A stretch of DNA of 64,000 bases, taken from the NCBI GenBank assembly GCA_038851035.1, contig JAWCLH010000012.1, positions 1-64,000 on the forward strand. The letters are read 5' to 3'. Below the pieces are notes generated by a model. That model was not told the origin of the DNA and made no database searches. It was given only the letters and a program-made list of their open reading frames with translations. Position 1 is the stretch's first letter; each line of letters starts with the position of its first letter. The translations under genes and the position numbers were made by a program. The DNA is from Thermoplasmata archaeon (GTDB lineage: Archaea > Thermoplasmatota > DTKX01 > VGTL01). Below are positions 33,915 to 44,032 of this stretch, piece by piece.

Positions 33915-36902
33915 TCAGGACTTTCTCCTAAGCAACGCGTAACCCAGACCCGCTATTACAAGGGCCATTCCGACCGCGAGGCCTTCGAAGCCGGGAATTC
34001 CGGTGCCCTTACTCTCCGGCCTGACTTTTATGTAAATGTAATGCCTCGCAACCCCTCCTCGTCCATCTTGAACCTCGAGCACCACGACGTGCTGTTTCCC
34101 GGCGGAGAGTACCTTAGAGAAGGTAGAGGTGGTGCTTCCCGTTGTGGTCTTGAGTAGCGTGCCATCCGCGAGCCTCCAGTAGAATGTGAGCGGGTCGTTG
34201 TCGGGATCGGTGGCATTGGCGGTGAAGGTTATCTTCTTACCCGCATCCACCTCGGTGTTGTTCTGGGGCCATACCTCGTTTATCACAGGGGGCTGATTTG
34301 TTTCGTTGACCGTGATGTTCCACTCAGCGTCTATAAAATCAATTCCATCGCTTATTCTCACCTTTATAACATGCAGGCCTGCATCGTCGAAACTTGCGCG
34401 GTATGTATAGGCCGATGTGCCGAGCTTGGTCTTTTCAACGTCGTCCACGAACCAGATGTATCTGAGTTCGGAGGTCTTATTGTCGATGTCGGCGGCGGAG
34501 ACCCTGAAGGTCATCATCTCTCCCTCGTTCATCATCAGCTGCTCGTAGGGGTCGGGTATCTGGCCGCCCGGAAGGAGGTAGGGCGGGTCGTTTATGTTCT
34601 GGATGCGAATCAGAAGCTCTCCGGAGCGGTTCGCACCTAGCGGGTCTATCGCCCTGAACCTGACGACCTCCTGCGCGGTGAAGTAGTTGGGGGAGGGGGT
34701 AAAGACCGCGCTGCCGTTACCTGCGATATTCACGGTCAGGTTGTCCGAAGCACCTCCGAGGTAGGCAAAGGTCAGGGGGTCGTTGTCCGGGTCGGAGAAT
34801 AGCCTGTTTAGGTCGAAGTAAGACACCTCGTCTTCATTGATTGCGAGAAGGTTGTTTGCCTCAAGATACTCCGGAGGATGGTTCAAGTTCAAAACTGTGA
34901 TGTTGACCGGGTGGATGACCTCCGCACCAGATTTGTCTCTTGCGGTCACATTCACCACCACCACCACATTCTCTTTACCTGGGAAGCTTGGTGCGGTTCC
35001 GAATGTCAACTTGTCGTCCTTTATCCAAGCGGGGAAGGTCGAGTTGTCCACATAAAAAGTGATGTTATCGTCCCCGAACGGAGGCATGTCCGGGTCGGTG
35101 AATACGTTGAATAGGTTGATATCCTTCATTGTGGCGTTGAACTCTCCCTCACGCACAGTGAAGTCGGGAATTCTCGTCTTAATAAGGGGTGGGTCGTTGA
35201 CGGGCAGCACCCTCACATGGACCACCGTTGAGTTGGATTTTCCGTAGAGGTCTGTGGCCGTGAAGGTAATGTCGGCCTCACCGTTCCAGTTCTCGTTGGG
35301 CTTGATGGTTGCTGTCGCCTCCGGGTCCTCGCTCCAATTGTTGTTGATCTTTATCTGGAAGTCCGGATGGCCGCTGGATGTGAATGTCAGGGCCTCACCC
35401 CATTCTTTTGTGAAATCGACGTCGGTGAAGACGCCATTATTAGTTCCGGTGTAGTTCAGCTTTAGGGTGGTGTCGACACCGTCCTCTGGCATCACTATCT
35501 GGGGCGGCTCGTTCTGGATGATGGGGGGTAGCGTCCTGTCTGGGAGGGTGATGTCGAGCTTGTACTTGCACCAGGCGGTCTGAACCGTCCAGTCGGCTAG
35601 GTTGGATATGTTTCCGGGAACGAGCCCTATCTGGGCAATAACACCTATATAATACCAACCCTCCTGCGTCACGTTTGTGGCCAGTGAGGTCACCCGGTTG
35701 AGAATCGTGTGCTCGGGCTTATTGGTCCAAGAGCTCATCAGATCGTATCCCTTCTCCGGATAGGGCGATGTCAGATTCTCGCGATAGATGGAAAGCCTGA
35801 ATATAGCGGAGGACCTCTCTAATAGGGTCATGGTGGCTTGGACGCCCTCGCCTTTTTTCAAATAGACTTTGTACCAGTCGAACATGTCCTCGCCGCGAAT
35901 TACGCTCCCGTACTTTGTCACGGTGGTCTTGCCCTGCTCGTAGGTCACTGGCGTCGCAGTCAGTAAATGGTTGTCGCCGTCGCTCTCTATCTGCGTTTTA
36001 GTCAGGCGAAGCTCATAGTTCTCGGACCTTCCCCCTGAGGTGTTGTAGGCCTGCATATCTAAGTAATACCATCTCTCGCCCGGATAGCAGGCGGCCGCAT
36101 GTACCTCCTCATACTGAACATAACTATCCAACCACCACGAGTGGTTGAGCCAATAGGAGAAGGTCTCGGGCTCGAAGTTCCGAACATAAACATCGCCCCA
36201 AAGTCTCTGCTCTGGTGCCCCAGGCTCGGTAACGTTGACATAAAGATAGTCATTCATCTTTTGGTCGCCTATTGTCTGTTCGCCCGTGAGTTTGAATCTA
36301 TACCACTTGCCAGGATACCATTTCAAGGAGGAGATCTGGCCGGGTATCGTCGCCCCGTACATTCCGCCCGTGCCTATCTTGCTCGTGATATCCTCGGCGT
36401 CGGAATACTGGACATGGAGGATATAGCTGATGTCGCCCGTTCCGGCAATCGGGTTGAGCTGGAGGTAGTAGTCGCCCGTAATAACACACAAGAGGGTGAG
36501 GGCCTCCCACTGCCTCCGGTCGGGATTGTCCTCCCTGTTAGACCATGCTAGTGTATCAAGATGGTACTTGTTGAATGCCTTCAGGATGAGAGCCTGGTTG
36601 TTAAAATTGGTTATTCTGCAGGAAGCGTTGATGATTTTGCCAGCGGGGACATTCCGTAGTACATACGTATCTATTCTGTGGGGATCCCCAAGGCCCGTCA
36701 TGCCCGTCACATAGTCGCCACTGTTCAGCTCCTGGGCCGTCGAAAAATCATCGTTGTTCGAAACGTCTGTGTCCGGTCCCTCAAGAACGTAAACTCTTCC
36801 AGCGTCGTCCCCAAAGGAGACGTTGGAAAGCCCGAGGGTTGAAATGACCATTAACAAGCCGAGCATTAGTCCCTTGGCTGCTCCACCCGAAAGCCTCCGC
36901 AT
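33915..36902 (-). CDS. secreted PPC/cadherin-like repeat protein with PGF-type C-terminal anchor
   Basis: A 995-residue surface protein. Signal peptide at 1-31; then pre-peptidase C-terminal-like (PPC) beta domains (about 35-460); then cadherin-like repeats joined by VNDPPL and NINDPPYL linkers (about 480-790) and two PKD/Ig-like domains. The C-terminus reads GIPGFEGLAVG, a hydrophobic helix and RRKS, which matches the PGF-type sorting tail processed by archaeosortases. A strong GGAGGT lies seven bases ahead of the ATG. It resembles the wHTH-tailed neighbour at 37.1-40.1 kb over the ectodomain, but carries an anchor instead of a cytosolic domain. Confidence 0.85.
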   Translation of the reverse strand: MRRLSGGAAKGLMLGLLMVISTLGLSNVSFGDDAGRVYVLEGPDTDVSNNDDFSTAQELNSGDYVTGMTGLGDPHRIDTYVLRNVPAGKIINASCRITNFNNQALILKAFNKYHLDTLAWSNREDNPDRRQWEALTLLCVITGDYYLQLNPIAGTGDISYILHVQYSDAEDITSKIGTGGMYGATIPGQISSLKWYPGKWYRFKLTGEQTIGDQKMNDYLYVNVTEPGAPEQRLWGDVYVRNFEPETFSYWLNHSWWLDSYVQYEEVHAAACYPGERWYYLDMQAYNTSGGRSENYELRLTKTQIESDGDNHLLTATPVTYEQGKTTVTKYGSVIRGEDMFDWYKVYLKKGEGVQATMTLLERSSAIFRLSIYRENLTSPYPEKGYDLMSSWTNKPEHTILNRVTSLATNVTQEGWYYIGVIAQIGLVPGNISNLADWTVQTAWCKYKLDITLPDRTLPPIIQNEPPQIVMPEDGVDTTLKLNYTGTNNGVFTDVDFTKEWGEALTFTSSGHPDFQIKINNNWSEDPEATATIKPNENWNGEADITFTATDLYGKSNSTVVHVRVLPVNDPPLIKTRIPDFTVREGEFNATMKDINLFNVFTDPDMPPFGDDNITFYVDNSTFPAWIKDDKLTFGTAPSFPGKENVVVVVNVTARDKSGAEVIHPVNITVLNLNHPPEYLEANNLLAINEDEVSYFDLNRLFSDPDNDPLTFAYLGGASDNLTVNIAGNGSAVFTPSPNYFTAQEVVRFRAIDPLGANRSGELLIRIQNINDPPYLLPGGQIPDPYEQLMMNEGEMMTFRVSAADIDNKTSELRYIWFVDDVEKTKLGTSAYTYRASFDDAGLHVIKVRISDGIDFIDAEWNITVNETNQPPVINEVWPQNNTEVDAGKKITFTANATDPDNDPLTFYWRLADGTLLKTTTGSTTSTFSKVLSAGKQHVVVLEVQDGRGGVARHYIYIKVRPESKGTGIPGFEGLAVGMALVIAGLGYALLRRKS

Positions 36903-37107
36903 TCTCTGACCTCCACTTGCCTACGGCTGGACTAATATAGTTCCTCCATTTAAATATTATGTGGGACAAAAATGTAACTGAACGACTGCTAAGCGGCGGA
37001 AGGTGGAGTCCCCTGTGCCCGTTATAGCGTGCCTCCGTGCCTCCCTGCCCACCCCTTCCTGCATAGCCGGGGACGGCTAGGACCATTCCTGACCCCGGGG
37101 AGATGAA

Positions 37108-40080
37108 TCACCAAGCGCGCTCAGAGGGGTAGCAATGGCAACCCTTACCCCTTTTCTCGACACGCACGAGCTTCGCTTCAACCATTTTGGAAATGTGGTA
37201 TGAGACCACCCTTTTACTCAGGCCAGTGCTATGGCATATCTCCTTCTGGGAGATGCTCGGGGTTTTTTTAATGAGCTCGAGAATCTCCTTCTGGACTGGC
37301 GTGAGCTCCACATCGCCCCTCTTTGAGTAGGGCATCTGGGCGGGGTAAAACCTTTTGTAGAGACCATCCCACTCCGAGCGGATGAAGCCCTCTCTCTGAA
37401 GGGTGGAGAGGTGGTAGGTTAGGGTCCCGTTGCCCACTCCCAACCTCTTTTTAATTAGCGTATAGTGAATTCCCGGGTTGCTCTCAACCAGACCGTAGAT
37501 TCGTCCTCTGGTAAAGTGGTCGAGTACCTCCTCCTTATGGAGCTTGGTGTAGAGGGGAATGAAAAGCATCTTAAATATGGCATATTTCCCGTGCTCCGAG
37601 ACGCCAACCAGTACGGCCACCCATGCAGCCAGCCCTACCACGGCAGCGGCCCCCGAAGCTTGTATGGCTCTTGCCGCCTTTGGACCGTTGGGCTCTTTCG
37701 GTTTCTCCAGAATCGTCAGCGCCCAAGTATGGGAGCACAGTAGGCCCTCTGGGTCGCAGGCGACTACCGTCACTATATGATTTCCAGGTGTGAGGGCCTT
37801 GATGGAAAGGGCATTGCCATGTTTTGATGAAGCATTAATGGTCTTCCCGTCCAACCTCCATTCGTAGGAGATGTTCGTTGAATCTGAATCGGTGGCCGTA
37901 ACGCGCAAGACCAGATCTGTTCCCTCCAGCGCGCTTAGGTTCTCGGGTGGTTGGATTGAGATAAAAGTGGGCGGGTCGGGGATGGGCTTCACCACCACCA
38001 TTAGGGTGGCACTGGTTGAGAGCCCTTCTGTGTCCCACGCTTCGATATATATCTCCTCGCTCCCGCTCCAGTTTTCCTTGGGTGTTATGCGGAGAAGACC
38101 GGTTTCGTCGACCGAGACCGAGACCCTGCCCTCATTCCTGAAAACAAGGCTTAGGGACTGGCCCTCGGGGTCGTAGAATAGCTCGGAGATGGCGGGACCG
38201 ACGTGGACTGTGTCCTCGTCAATATGGAGTAGGAACGAGAGGGATGTAGCCATAGGGGGCTTCGGGACCCTGAGCACCCTGATATTGAGCTCGACACTTG
38301 CTTCTGCCCCTGAGGTGTCGAAAGCCCAGACATTGACTCTGTAGTCACCGGGCGGTGCGCGGACCGGACCGCATTCGAGCATGCCACCGGGGTCGATTCG
38401 AAGCTCCAGAGGCGAGGGTGAAACACTGAATGTTAGCTTGTCGCCATAAAACAGGTCAGGGTCTTCAAATAGCTCGGAGACATTGATTAGAGAGGGATAG
38501 GTGACCCCTTCGCTCAGGACAAGGGGCGGGGGAGGTGCTCGCGGGAGAGGCGGGTCGTTGATAGGAAGGACTGTGATTGTGGTCCTCCACCGCGCAGAGG
38601 CGCCCATTGAATCAAGCGCTTTCACCACCAGCTCCTCACTTCCAGACCAGTTCGGAATCGGCACCACGGCAAGCTCTGAGGGGCCGGTGAGCCGCGTCGA
38701 GAGGTGCCCTGAGCCTATAGCGGTAAAGCTGATTCTGTCGCCGTCTGGTAGGTCCGGGTCGCTGAATATCTCACTTAGCTCAAGGTGGAGCTCCGTGTCC
38801 TCCTCTGTATATAACACAAGCGGGGGAGTTGCCACGAAAGGGGGTCTGTTCTCGCGAGCGACCGTAAAGCTGATGCTGTAGGCAGTGGCAGCTGGAGCGT
38901 CGGTCAGGTCCATGGGGTTGGCTATCGAGAGGCCCCACTTTGCCATCAGCGAGAAATAATATATCCCATCTGCCTCAATTCTCCACGCCAGCTCAAGACG
39001 GTCGGTGGTGGCGGCTTTTCCCTTTGGACTCGGCGGGGGGACGAAATTGGTCACGGAACGAATCACAGTGAGCCTCTCATCGAGCAAGAAGAGCTCGAAC
39101 AGTCCACTCCTCCATCCGTCTCGGAGAGAGACCGTGGCGGAGACCGAGTTTCCGGTTTTCCCGCTGAATCTGTACCAGTCGTAGTGGTCCATGGACTGGT
39201 GAATTGTGTCGTTAAATATTGTGGTGGCATAGACTGCTCGAGTACGGGGCGGAAAATCGTCCTCGCCCGGCTGACCGGCCTCAATAGTAATATTTAGCTC
39301 GTACCTGCCGGAGCCGTTGAAGGCCGTGACGAGAATGAAAAAGTAGCCCTCGTGAGGGGCTCGGGCCTCCAGCGCCTCGCTGGGATCCCCCCACCAAGAG
39401 AGGTCGAGGTAGGTGTATAGATGGGAGAGGGGCCAGAGGTCCATCAGGTAGAGGTCTATTGAGACGTCACTCGCAGGCGGAATGGGAGTCTCGTTCATCC
39501 CTGCCCTGAAAATGTCGCCGGCATTGAGCCACACCTTATAAATATCTGACGGATGGTTGGTGTTATTATAGAGAGTGCCAGAGTAATGCCCACCATTTTT
39601 AACCTCGTATGGCTCCTGGATATTGACGGTTAGGGTGTAATTTCCGGAACCACCTCCAGCCTCAACGAATACCCTAATGTAGTGGGATCCGGTCAGGGGA
39701 GTGACGACGACAACAGTCTCGTAACGGTGGGGCGAGGTCGAGTAACCCTCCCTGAAGGGGATACCCTCCCTTATCGTGTAGACCTCAAGCGAGGCGTTTA
39801 AAAATGGCCAATCGAGGGTGTAGAGGGTGGCGTTCAGGACCTTCCCCTTCTCCGCCTGAACGCTGAACCAGTCGACGTCATCCACTCCCTCGCCGAGCCA
39901 GTACCGGCCGGTCTCCCCCGACTTCAGGGGGTGGGCCGTTGGAAGGTCATCGTTGGGCTCGACCCCCTCGTCCCCGCCAGCTCGACTGGCGGGGCTCTCG
40001 CTCGGGACGGGAATGGTAAAGAAGGCTCCAGCGATTGTAGCGATTAGGAGCAATACTGTCGCTGAGCGCATCTGCCCCAT
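37108..40080 (-). CDS. PPC/cadherin-like surface protein with cytosolic tandem winged-helix domains
   Basis: A 990-residue single-pass protein. A signal peptide (GQMRSATVLLLIATIAG) is followed by PPC domains, then cadherin-like repeats with VLPINDPPLPRAP- and VKPIPDPPTF-type linkers (about 400-810), and one helix (AAAVVGLAAWVAVLVG, about 830-850). The cytosolic tail of about 140 residues holds two winged-helix domains: IYGLVESNPGIHYTLIKKR-GVGNGTLTYHLSTL and EILELIKKTPSISQKEICHSTGLSKRVVSYHISKM. Those helices resemble ArsR/MarR-type readers and predict a membrane-bound transcription regulator. A TATA box at 40106-40117 favours ATG 40080 over the longer frame beginning at 40131. Confidence 0.88.
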   Translation of the reverse strand: MGQMRSATVLLLIATIAGAFFTIPVPSESPASRAGGDEGVEPNDDLPTAHPLKSGETGRYWLGEGVDDVDWFSVQAEKGKVLNATLYTLDWPFLNASLEVYTIREGIPFREGYSTSPHRYETVVVVTPLTGSHYIRVFVEAGGGSGNYTLTVNIQEPYEVKNGGHYSGTLYNNTNHPSDIYKVWLNAGDIFRAGMNETPIPPASDVSIDLYLMDLWPLSHLYTYLDLSWWGDPSEALEARAPHEGYFFILVTAFNGSGRYELNITIEAGQPGEDDFPPRTRAVYATTIFNDTIHQSMDHYDWYRFSGKTGNSVSATVSLRDGWRSGLFELFLLDERLTVIRSVTNFVPPPSPKGKAATTDRLELAWRIEADGIYYFSLMAKWGLSIANPMDLTDAPAATAYSISFTVARENRPPFVATPPLVLYTEEDTELHLELSEIFSDPDLPDGDRISFTAIGSGHLSTRLTGPSELAVVPIPNWSGSEELVVKALDSMGASARWRTTITVLPINDPPLPRAPPPPLVLSEGVTYPSLINVSELFEDPDLFYGDKLTFSVSPSPLELRIDPGGMLECGPVRAPPGDYRVNVWAFDTSGAEASVELNIRVLRVPKPPMATSLSFLLHIDEDTVHVGPAISELFYDPEGQSLSLVFRNEGRVSVSVDETGLLRITPKENWSGSEEIYIEAWDTEGLSTSATLMVVVKPIPDPPTFISIQPPENLSALEGTDLVLRVTATDSDSTNISYEWRLDGKTINASSKHGNALSIKALTPGNHIVTVVACDPEGLLCSHTWALTILEKPKEPNGPKAARAIQASGAAAVVGLAAWVAVLVGVSEHGKYAIFKMLFIPLYTKLHKEEVLDHFTRGRIYGLVESNPGIHYTLIKKRLGVGNGTLTYHLSTLQREGFIRSEWDGLYKRFYPAQMPYSKRGDVELTPVQKEILELIKKTPSISQKEICHSTGLSKRVVSYHISKMVEAKLVRVEKRGKGCHCYPSERAW

Positions 40081-40105
40081 GCAGTTCGAATATTGGGCCC
40101 AATCC

Positions 40106-40117
40106 ATATTAAAATAT
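40106..40117 (-). promoter_or_regulatory. TATA box of the wHTH-tailed surface protein gene
   Basis: The AT-rich element ATATTAAAATAT (plus-strand reading) is centred 32 bases upstream of ATG 40080, giving a near-leaderless transcript. Confidence 0.5.
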
Positions 40118-40292
40118 GCTGGTACGAGCATGTAACTATCCCATCATCCGTTTCGCCGCCATTCGCTATTTGAGAGATGGCTGCGTAAGCATCCCCGAGC
40201 GGGATAGTCAGTGCTGCGGCTGGGTGAATTGATTCGGTAGGGAGTCTGGGCCGACCTCCCGCCCCCACTGCTCCGGAAGAGACGATGCCCTC

Positions 40293-43200
40293 CTACCACT
40301 TGTACCTCTGAAGGAACTCCGGGCGGCTCTCGTCTGCATAGTACCACTTGCCCATTATAGCAACTAGTGGCTCGTTTTGTGGAGACATACCCCTCTCCCC
40401 ATCAACCACCATACTCGCGAGCTCTTCCGGACTCAGGTATTGAAGTTCGAGCGGGAGCATGGGGCGCATGGAGTTTATCGTCCTGAGGACAGTGTCGTAA
40501 TCCGCCTGGGGCTGCATTCCAACAGGGGGTTCCAGCTCAAGAGCTATCCTGCCGCCGGTTTGCTCCTGTTCTATTGCTCCGACCCCAACCTCCGTTCCGG
40601 GAATGGTGGAGCTCGGCGTTTCTGTCTCGGGCGGCGCGACGGTCTCACCTTCGGGAATCCAGCGCGGTCCGGCCGGCTTTGTCTCTTCCTCTTCCATTTC
40701 TGGCCTCTCGCCTCCTCCGGACAATTCACTGGGAACGGCCTCCTCTATTGTCTGGGCAGGGCTTGGCGGCATCGCGGCCCCTTCTTCCAGCGGCTTTTCC
40801 CCTTCTACAACCGTTTGCGGCGCGGAGGAAGCTTCCGCAGCGACCTCCCCTAGCGCCCCCGGAGCAGCTCCTTTCTTGTCTTGCGACGCCAGATACTCCC
40901 TCTCGAGACGCTCGGCTTCTTCTAGAGCTTCTTTTTCCTCCTCCTTTTCCTTTTTTCCCTCCACTTTACCTTTTGAAAGAGCTGTCGGGGACGGCCCCGC
41001 ACCCCGGGCAGGCTCCTTTTCAAGGGGATTAGGAGATGCGGCTCCAGCGGGCGGTAGGGAAGGGGGTTGGACAAGAGGGACACCGGACCTCCTTTTCCTT
41101 GACCACAGGAAACTCCCCGCGCCCACGGCTGCCCCAATAATCATCATTACAATAATTATTATCACCATCTCACCGCTCCCCGCGGAAGCGGTGCTCAGGG
41201 GCTCATTCCTGACTACAATCCGGAGCTCGACCAGCTCCGAGTATCTCTCGCCGTCAAAGGCCCTAACCCGGAGCGTGTGGGGCCCATTTTTCTCTTTGGT
41301 GGTATCCCAGGTGAACGCCCAGTTCTCTGTGCCGGAGGCGTCCTGCCACGAGCCGTTGTCAATACGAATCTGAACGAGCGTGACGCTCTTTCCGGCCTGC
41401 TTGTGCAGCGCAGTCCCAGATATCACAACCTTCCCCCTCACCGTGGCTCCCGGAGCCGGTCCCGAGACGCTCACTTTAATGGGGCTCTCATCGACCCAGG
41501 GCAGTCTAACTCTCGTGGTAGCCTTGGCTACTTCCGGATAAGCTCCAACGTTGCCTGCAACATCGGCGGCTCTGGCCCTGAACGAGTAGGTCTCATTGTG
41601 TCGCCCGGTAAAGACAGCGGATGTGTAATTCACCCCCGTTAGCCAGTCGGTCCATGGACCTTCTCCCACCCGGACCTGGACGTCGTAGTATTTAACTCCG
41701 CTCGTCTCGTCAGCGCCATTCCAACGCACCGTGAAGCTCTCCGTCTCCGTCACTGGAGGGAGGGTCGAGACCACACATGAGGGGGGAGTGCCATCATAGA
41801 TGATGGCCTCCGAGACCGGATAACCGGCGTTTCCGGCTAGGTCACGCACCTTTGCGTAAACGCGGACCAGGCCCTCTTGGGAAGGGAGTTCGATGGTGCA
41901 TAGGGTTCTGAATGGTTGCCACGATTCACCCACGAAGTTCGAGTTCGTGGATATCATCATCTCTGCGACGCCGTAATTATCTGAAGCCTCTAGCTCCAGC
42001 GTCACGGCGCGGTCTATAGTGTATTCCGCACCACCGTCAATGGTCAGGGAGAGAGACGGAGGGGTTGTGTCTAAAATAATGCTATCGCTCTCGAGGCCCG
42101 AGGTATGGCCGGCGGCGTCCCTGAAGACCGCATAGACTCTTCTCTCCCCATCGCCCGGTCTGAGCTCCCACACCATGCTGGGCTGATAGTCAATCCACTC
42201 CGCATCGTCAAGGGACTGCCTGTTGCTGAGCATCACATCCGATATCCCGGACAGGTCGTAAGCATCTAGGGTAAGTCGTACCGTGGTCGTGGCTGTGAAC
42301 TCTGCCCCGCCATTAATAACCACGCTCCCCCTAGGGGGGGTCTCATCAAGAATGATGGAGTCGCTGCAGACCTCCGACTCCCAGCCGTTGGCGTCTCTGA
42401 ATTTTGCATAAACGGTCTTCTCTCCATCGCCCGGAGATAAAATCCACCTGACCGAGCTCTGGTAGGACTGCCATTGAGCACCACTGAAGGTAGAGTTCTC
42501 GCTCAGCATCACTTTCATTACGCCGTAGCTGTCCGTGGCCCTAAGCTGTAGTTCGACCTCCCTCTGAGGGGTTATGGGTGCCCCGAGGTCGATAAGTATG
42601 GAGCCTATGGGCCTGGTTGTATCGACGTCCAGCTCGATGGCGGTGTCCTTGATGTCGCCCTCATAATCGGTCACCCTGGCCCAAATCGTGTGGTGGCCGT
42701 CGGGTAGCTCGATTGTCACGTACCAGCTCTCCGTCCCCTCGGCCGGTATCCAGGTCTGTTTGCTGTCAGTGCTGACCTCGACCTTGAGGACATTTGCACG
42801 GTAGCTCAGCTGTATCTCTTTGAAAATGGGGCTTGACAGGCCTTGGGGACTGGACATCTCGAAAGAGTATTGGATATAGCGCCGGGCCTCCGGCAGGTTA
42901 GAGCTCTGGCCGTTGGTTACTGTTGTCCATGGTGTGGGATAAGACATGTCCGCGCTCGCCGAGGAGCGAATTCTTACAGAGAGCTGGGTACCGGCGGGGA
43001 CCGTCTCTAACCATGCCACCTTCGTCAGGGTGGGCGCTGGAGACCCGGTGTCATACACCTCTGAGAGGTACCGGCCCTCTTTGCTGAAAAAGCAAGTAAC
43101 ATTGTCCCACACAGACCCGACGACGCCTCCATACATGTAGACCCTGCTCCGGAAAACGCACCGCGGGCTATTCAAAGTGATCGAGTAGCTGCCCAGCTGG

Positions 43201-43910
43201 GTGCTTCCACGGTAGGCGTAGACGCGGCCTCCCTCATACACCAGGGAGTATGTGTGGACCCCCGTCGCTGCGTCACCGAGAGCGGTCTCGCAAGCTGCGC
43301 CGGAGACATTGTAGGCGAGCACAGTCTTTGGCTGGAGCCCATAGAGTTCTATATCGAACGCAAGCTCCAGAAGAATTTCGTTACCGGTGTCGTCCCTGAA
43401 CCCGAAGCCTGCGCGATATCCAGTCCCGGCGCCGCTGAACGACCATAATTCAGCGGAGACTCGGCTAGAGACCATGCCGAGGGTGCTGACACCCGCACGC
43501 GCCGTCCAGCATCCCTCCGAGTTTCCAGGGCCGCCTATCACCAGCCTTCCGCCGGTCTCAGAGACAACCACTCCCCCGAATTCCTCCTTCGTCCATTTCG
43601 AGGCGTCGAGCTCGCCGTCATTGAAGTCGTCGTATATGACAGTCTGAAGTCTCATGTCGCCATTGGGCTCCATGGTCAGATTCTCCGTAGTGCCGGTGCT
43701 GAAGTCCTCAAAAGTTGTCTGAGTCCAATCCTTAGGCGAGCCCAGCGCGCTGCCGGTAACATTCACGTGGGACGTGAGCAAAACCGCCCCCTCCTCAGGA
43801 GCGGTAATTGAGACCGATGGGTCGCCGGGAGTGTTGAAGGAGAGGAGGCATACCAGAATCAGGGAGCAGGCGAGGAGATTAACTCTTCTCACACAGTTCG
43901 GTAGGAACAT
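40293..43910 (-). CDS. Ig-like repeat surface protein with long acidic cytosolic tail
   Basis: A 1205-residue single-pass protein. Signal peptide at 1-29 (RVNLLACSLILVCLLSF). A lectin/LamG-like region (about 70-260) follows. Then come several copies of a 90-residue Ig-like unit marked by DGGAEYT starts and GDGE..VYA..RDAAG ends with a DSIILD-TPP linker. One helix (MVIIIIVMMIIGAAVGAG) lies near residues 905-930. The cytosolic tail of about 270 residues is Glu/Pro-rich and ends in a defined segment of about 70 residues (LRTINSMRPMLP...EFLQRYKW) that may be a folded domain. The repeat unit recurs in the 1742-residue protein at 48.9-54.1 kb. ATG 43910 fits a TATA box at 43933-43943. Confidence 0.85.
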   Translation of the reverse strand: MFLPNCVRRVNLLACSLILVCLLSFNTPGDPSVSITAPEEGAVLLTSHVNVTGSALGSPKDWTQTTFEDFSTGTTENLTMEPNGDMRLQTVIYDDFNDGELDASKWTKEEFGGVVVSETGGRLVIGGPGNSEGCWTARAGVSTLGMVSSRVSAELWSFSGAGTGYRAGFGFRDDTGNEILLELAFDIELYGLQPKTVLAYNVSGAACETALGDAATGVHTYSLVYEGGRVYAYRGSTQLGSYSITLNSPRCVFRSRVYMYGGVVGSVWDNVTCFFSKEGRYLSEVYDTGSPAPTLTKVAWLETVPAGTQLSVRIRSSASADMSYPTPWTTVTNGQSSNLPEARRYIQYSFEMSSPQGLSSPIFKEIQLSYRANVLKVEVSTDSKQTWIPAEGTESWYVTIELPDGHHTIWARVTDYEGDIKDTAIELDVDTTRPIGSILIDLGAPITPQREVELQLRATDSYGVMKVMLSENSTFSGAQWQSYQSSVRWILSPGDGEKTVYAKFRDANGWESEVCSDSIILDETPPRGSVVINGGAEFTATTTVRLTLDAYDLSGISDVMLSNRQSLDDAEWIDYQPSMVWELRPGDGERRVYAVFRDAAGHTSGLESDSIILDTTPPSLSLTIDGGAEYTIDRAVTLELEASDNYGVAEMMISTNSNFVGESWQPFRTLCTIELPSQEGLVRVYAKVRDLAGNAGYPVSEAIIYDGTPPSCVVSTLPPVTETESFTVRWNGADETSGVKYYDVQVRVGEGPWTDWLTGVNYTSAVFTGRHNETYSFRARAADVAGNVGAYPEVAKATTRVRLPWVDESPIKVSVSGPAPGATVRGKVVISGTALHKQAGKSVTLVQIRIDNGSWQDASGTENWAFTWDTTKEKNGPHTLRVRAFDGERYSELVELRIVVRNEPLSTASAGSGEMVIIIIVMMIIGAAVGAGSFLWSRKRRSGVPLVQPPSLPPAGAASPNPLEKEPARGAGPSPTALSKGKVEGKKEKEEEKEALEEAERLEREYLASQDKKGAAPGALGEVAAEASSAPQTVVEGEKPLEEGAAMPPSPAQTIEEAVPSELSGGGERPEMEEEETKPAGPRWIPEGETVAPPETETPSSTIPGTEVGVGAIEQEQTGGRIALELEPPVGMQPQADYDTVLRTINSMRPMLPLELQYLSPEELASMVVDGERGMSPQNEPLVAIMGKWYYADESRPEFLQRYKW

Positions 43911-43932
43911 GATTGGAGAATTCCTGAACGCG

Positions 43933-43943
43933 TATTTAATATT
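43933..43943 (-). promoter_or_regulatory. TATA box of the Ig-repeat surface protein gene
   Basis: TATTTAATATT (plus-strand reading) is centred 28 bases from ATG 43910, predicting a leaderless transcript. It excludes the longer frame starting at 43949. Confidence 0.55.
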
Positions 43944-44032
43944 ATTCAATGAACAAGCTTATATTATCCTCCGCTAGTAAGGATTTTCACGGTGCGACAG
44001 GACAGGGAGCTCTCACCGCAGTGGGTGGTCGC

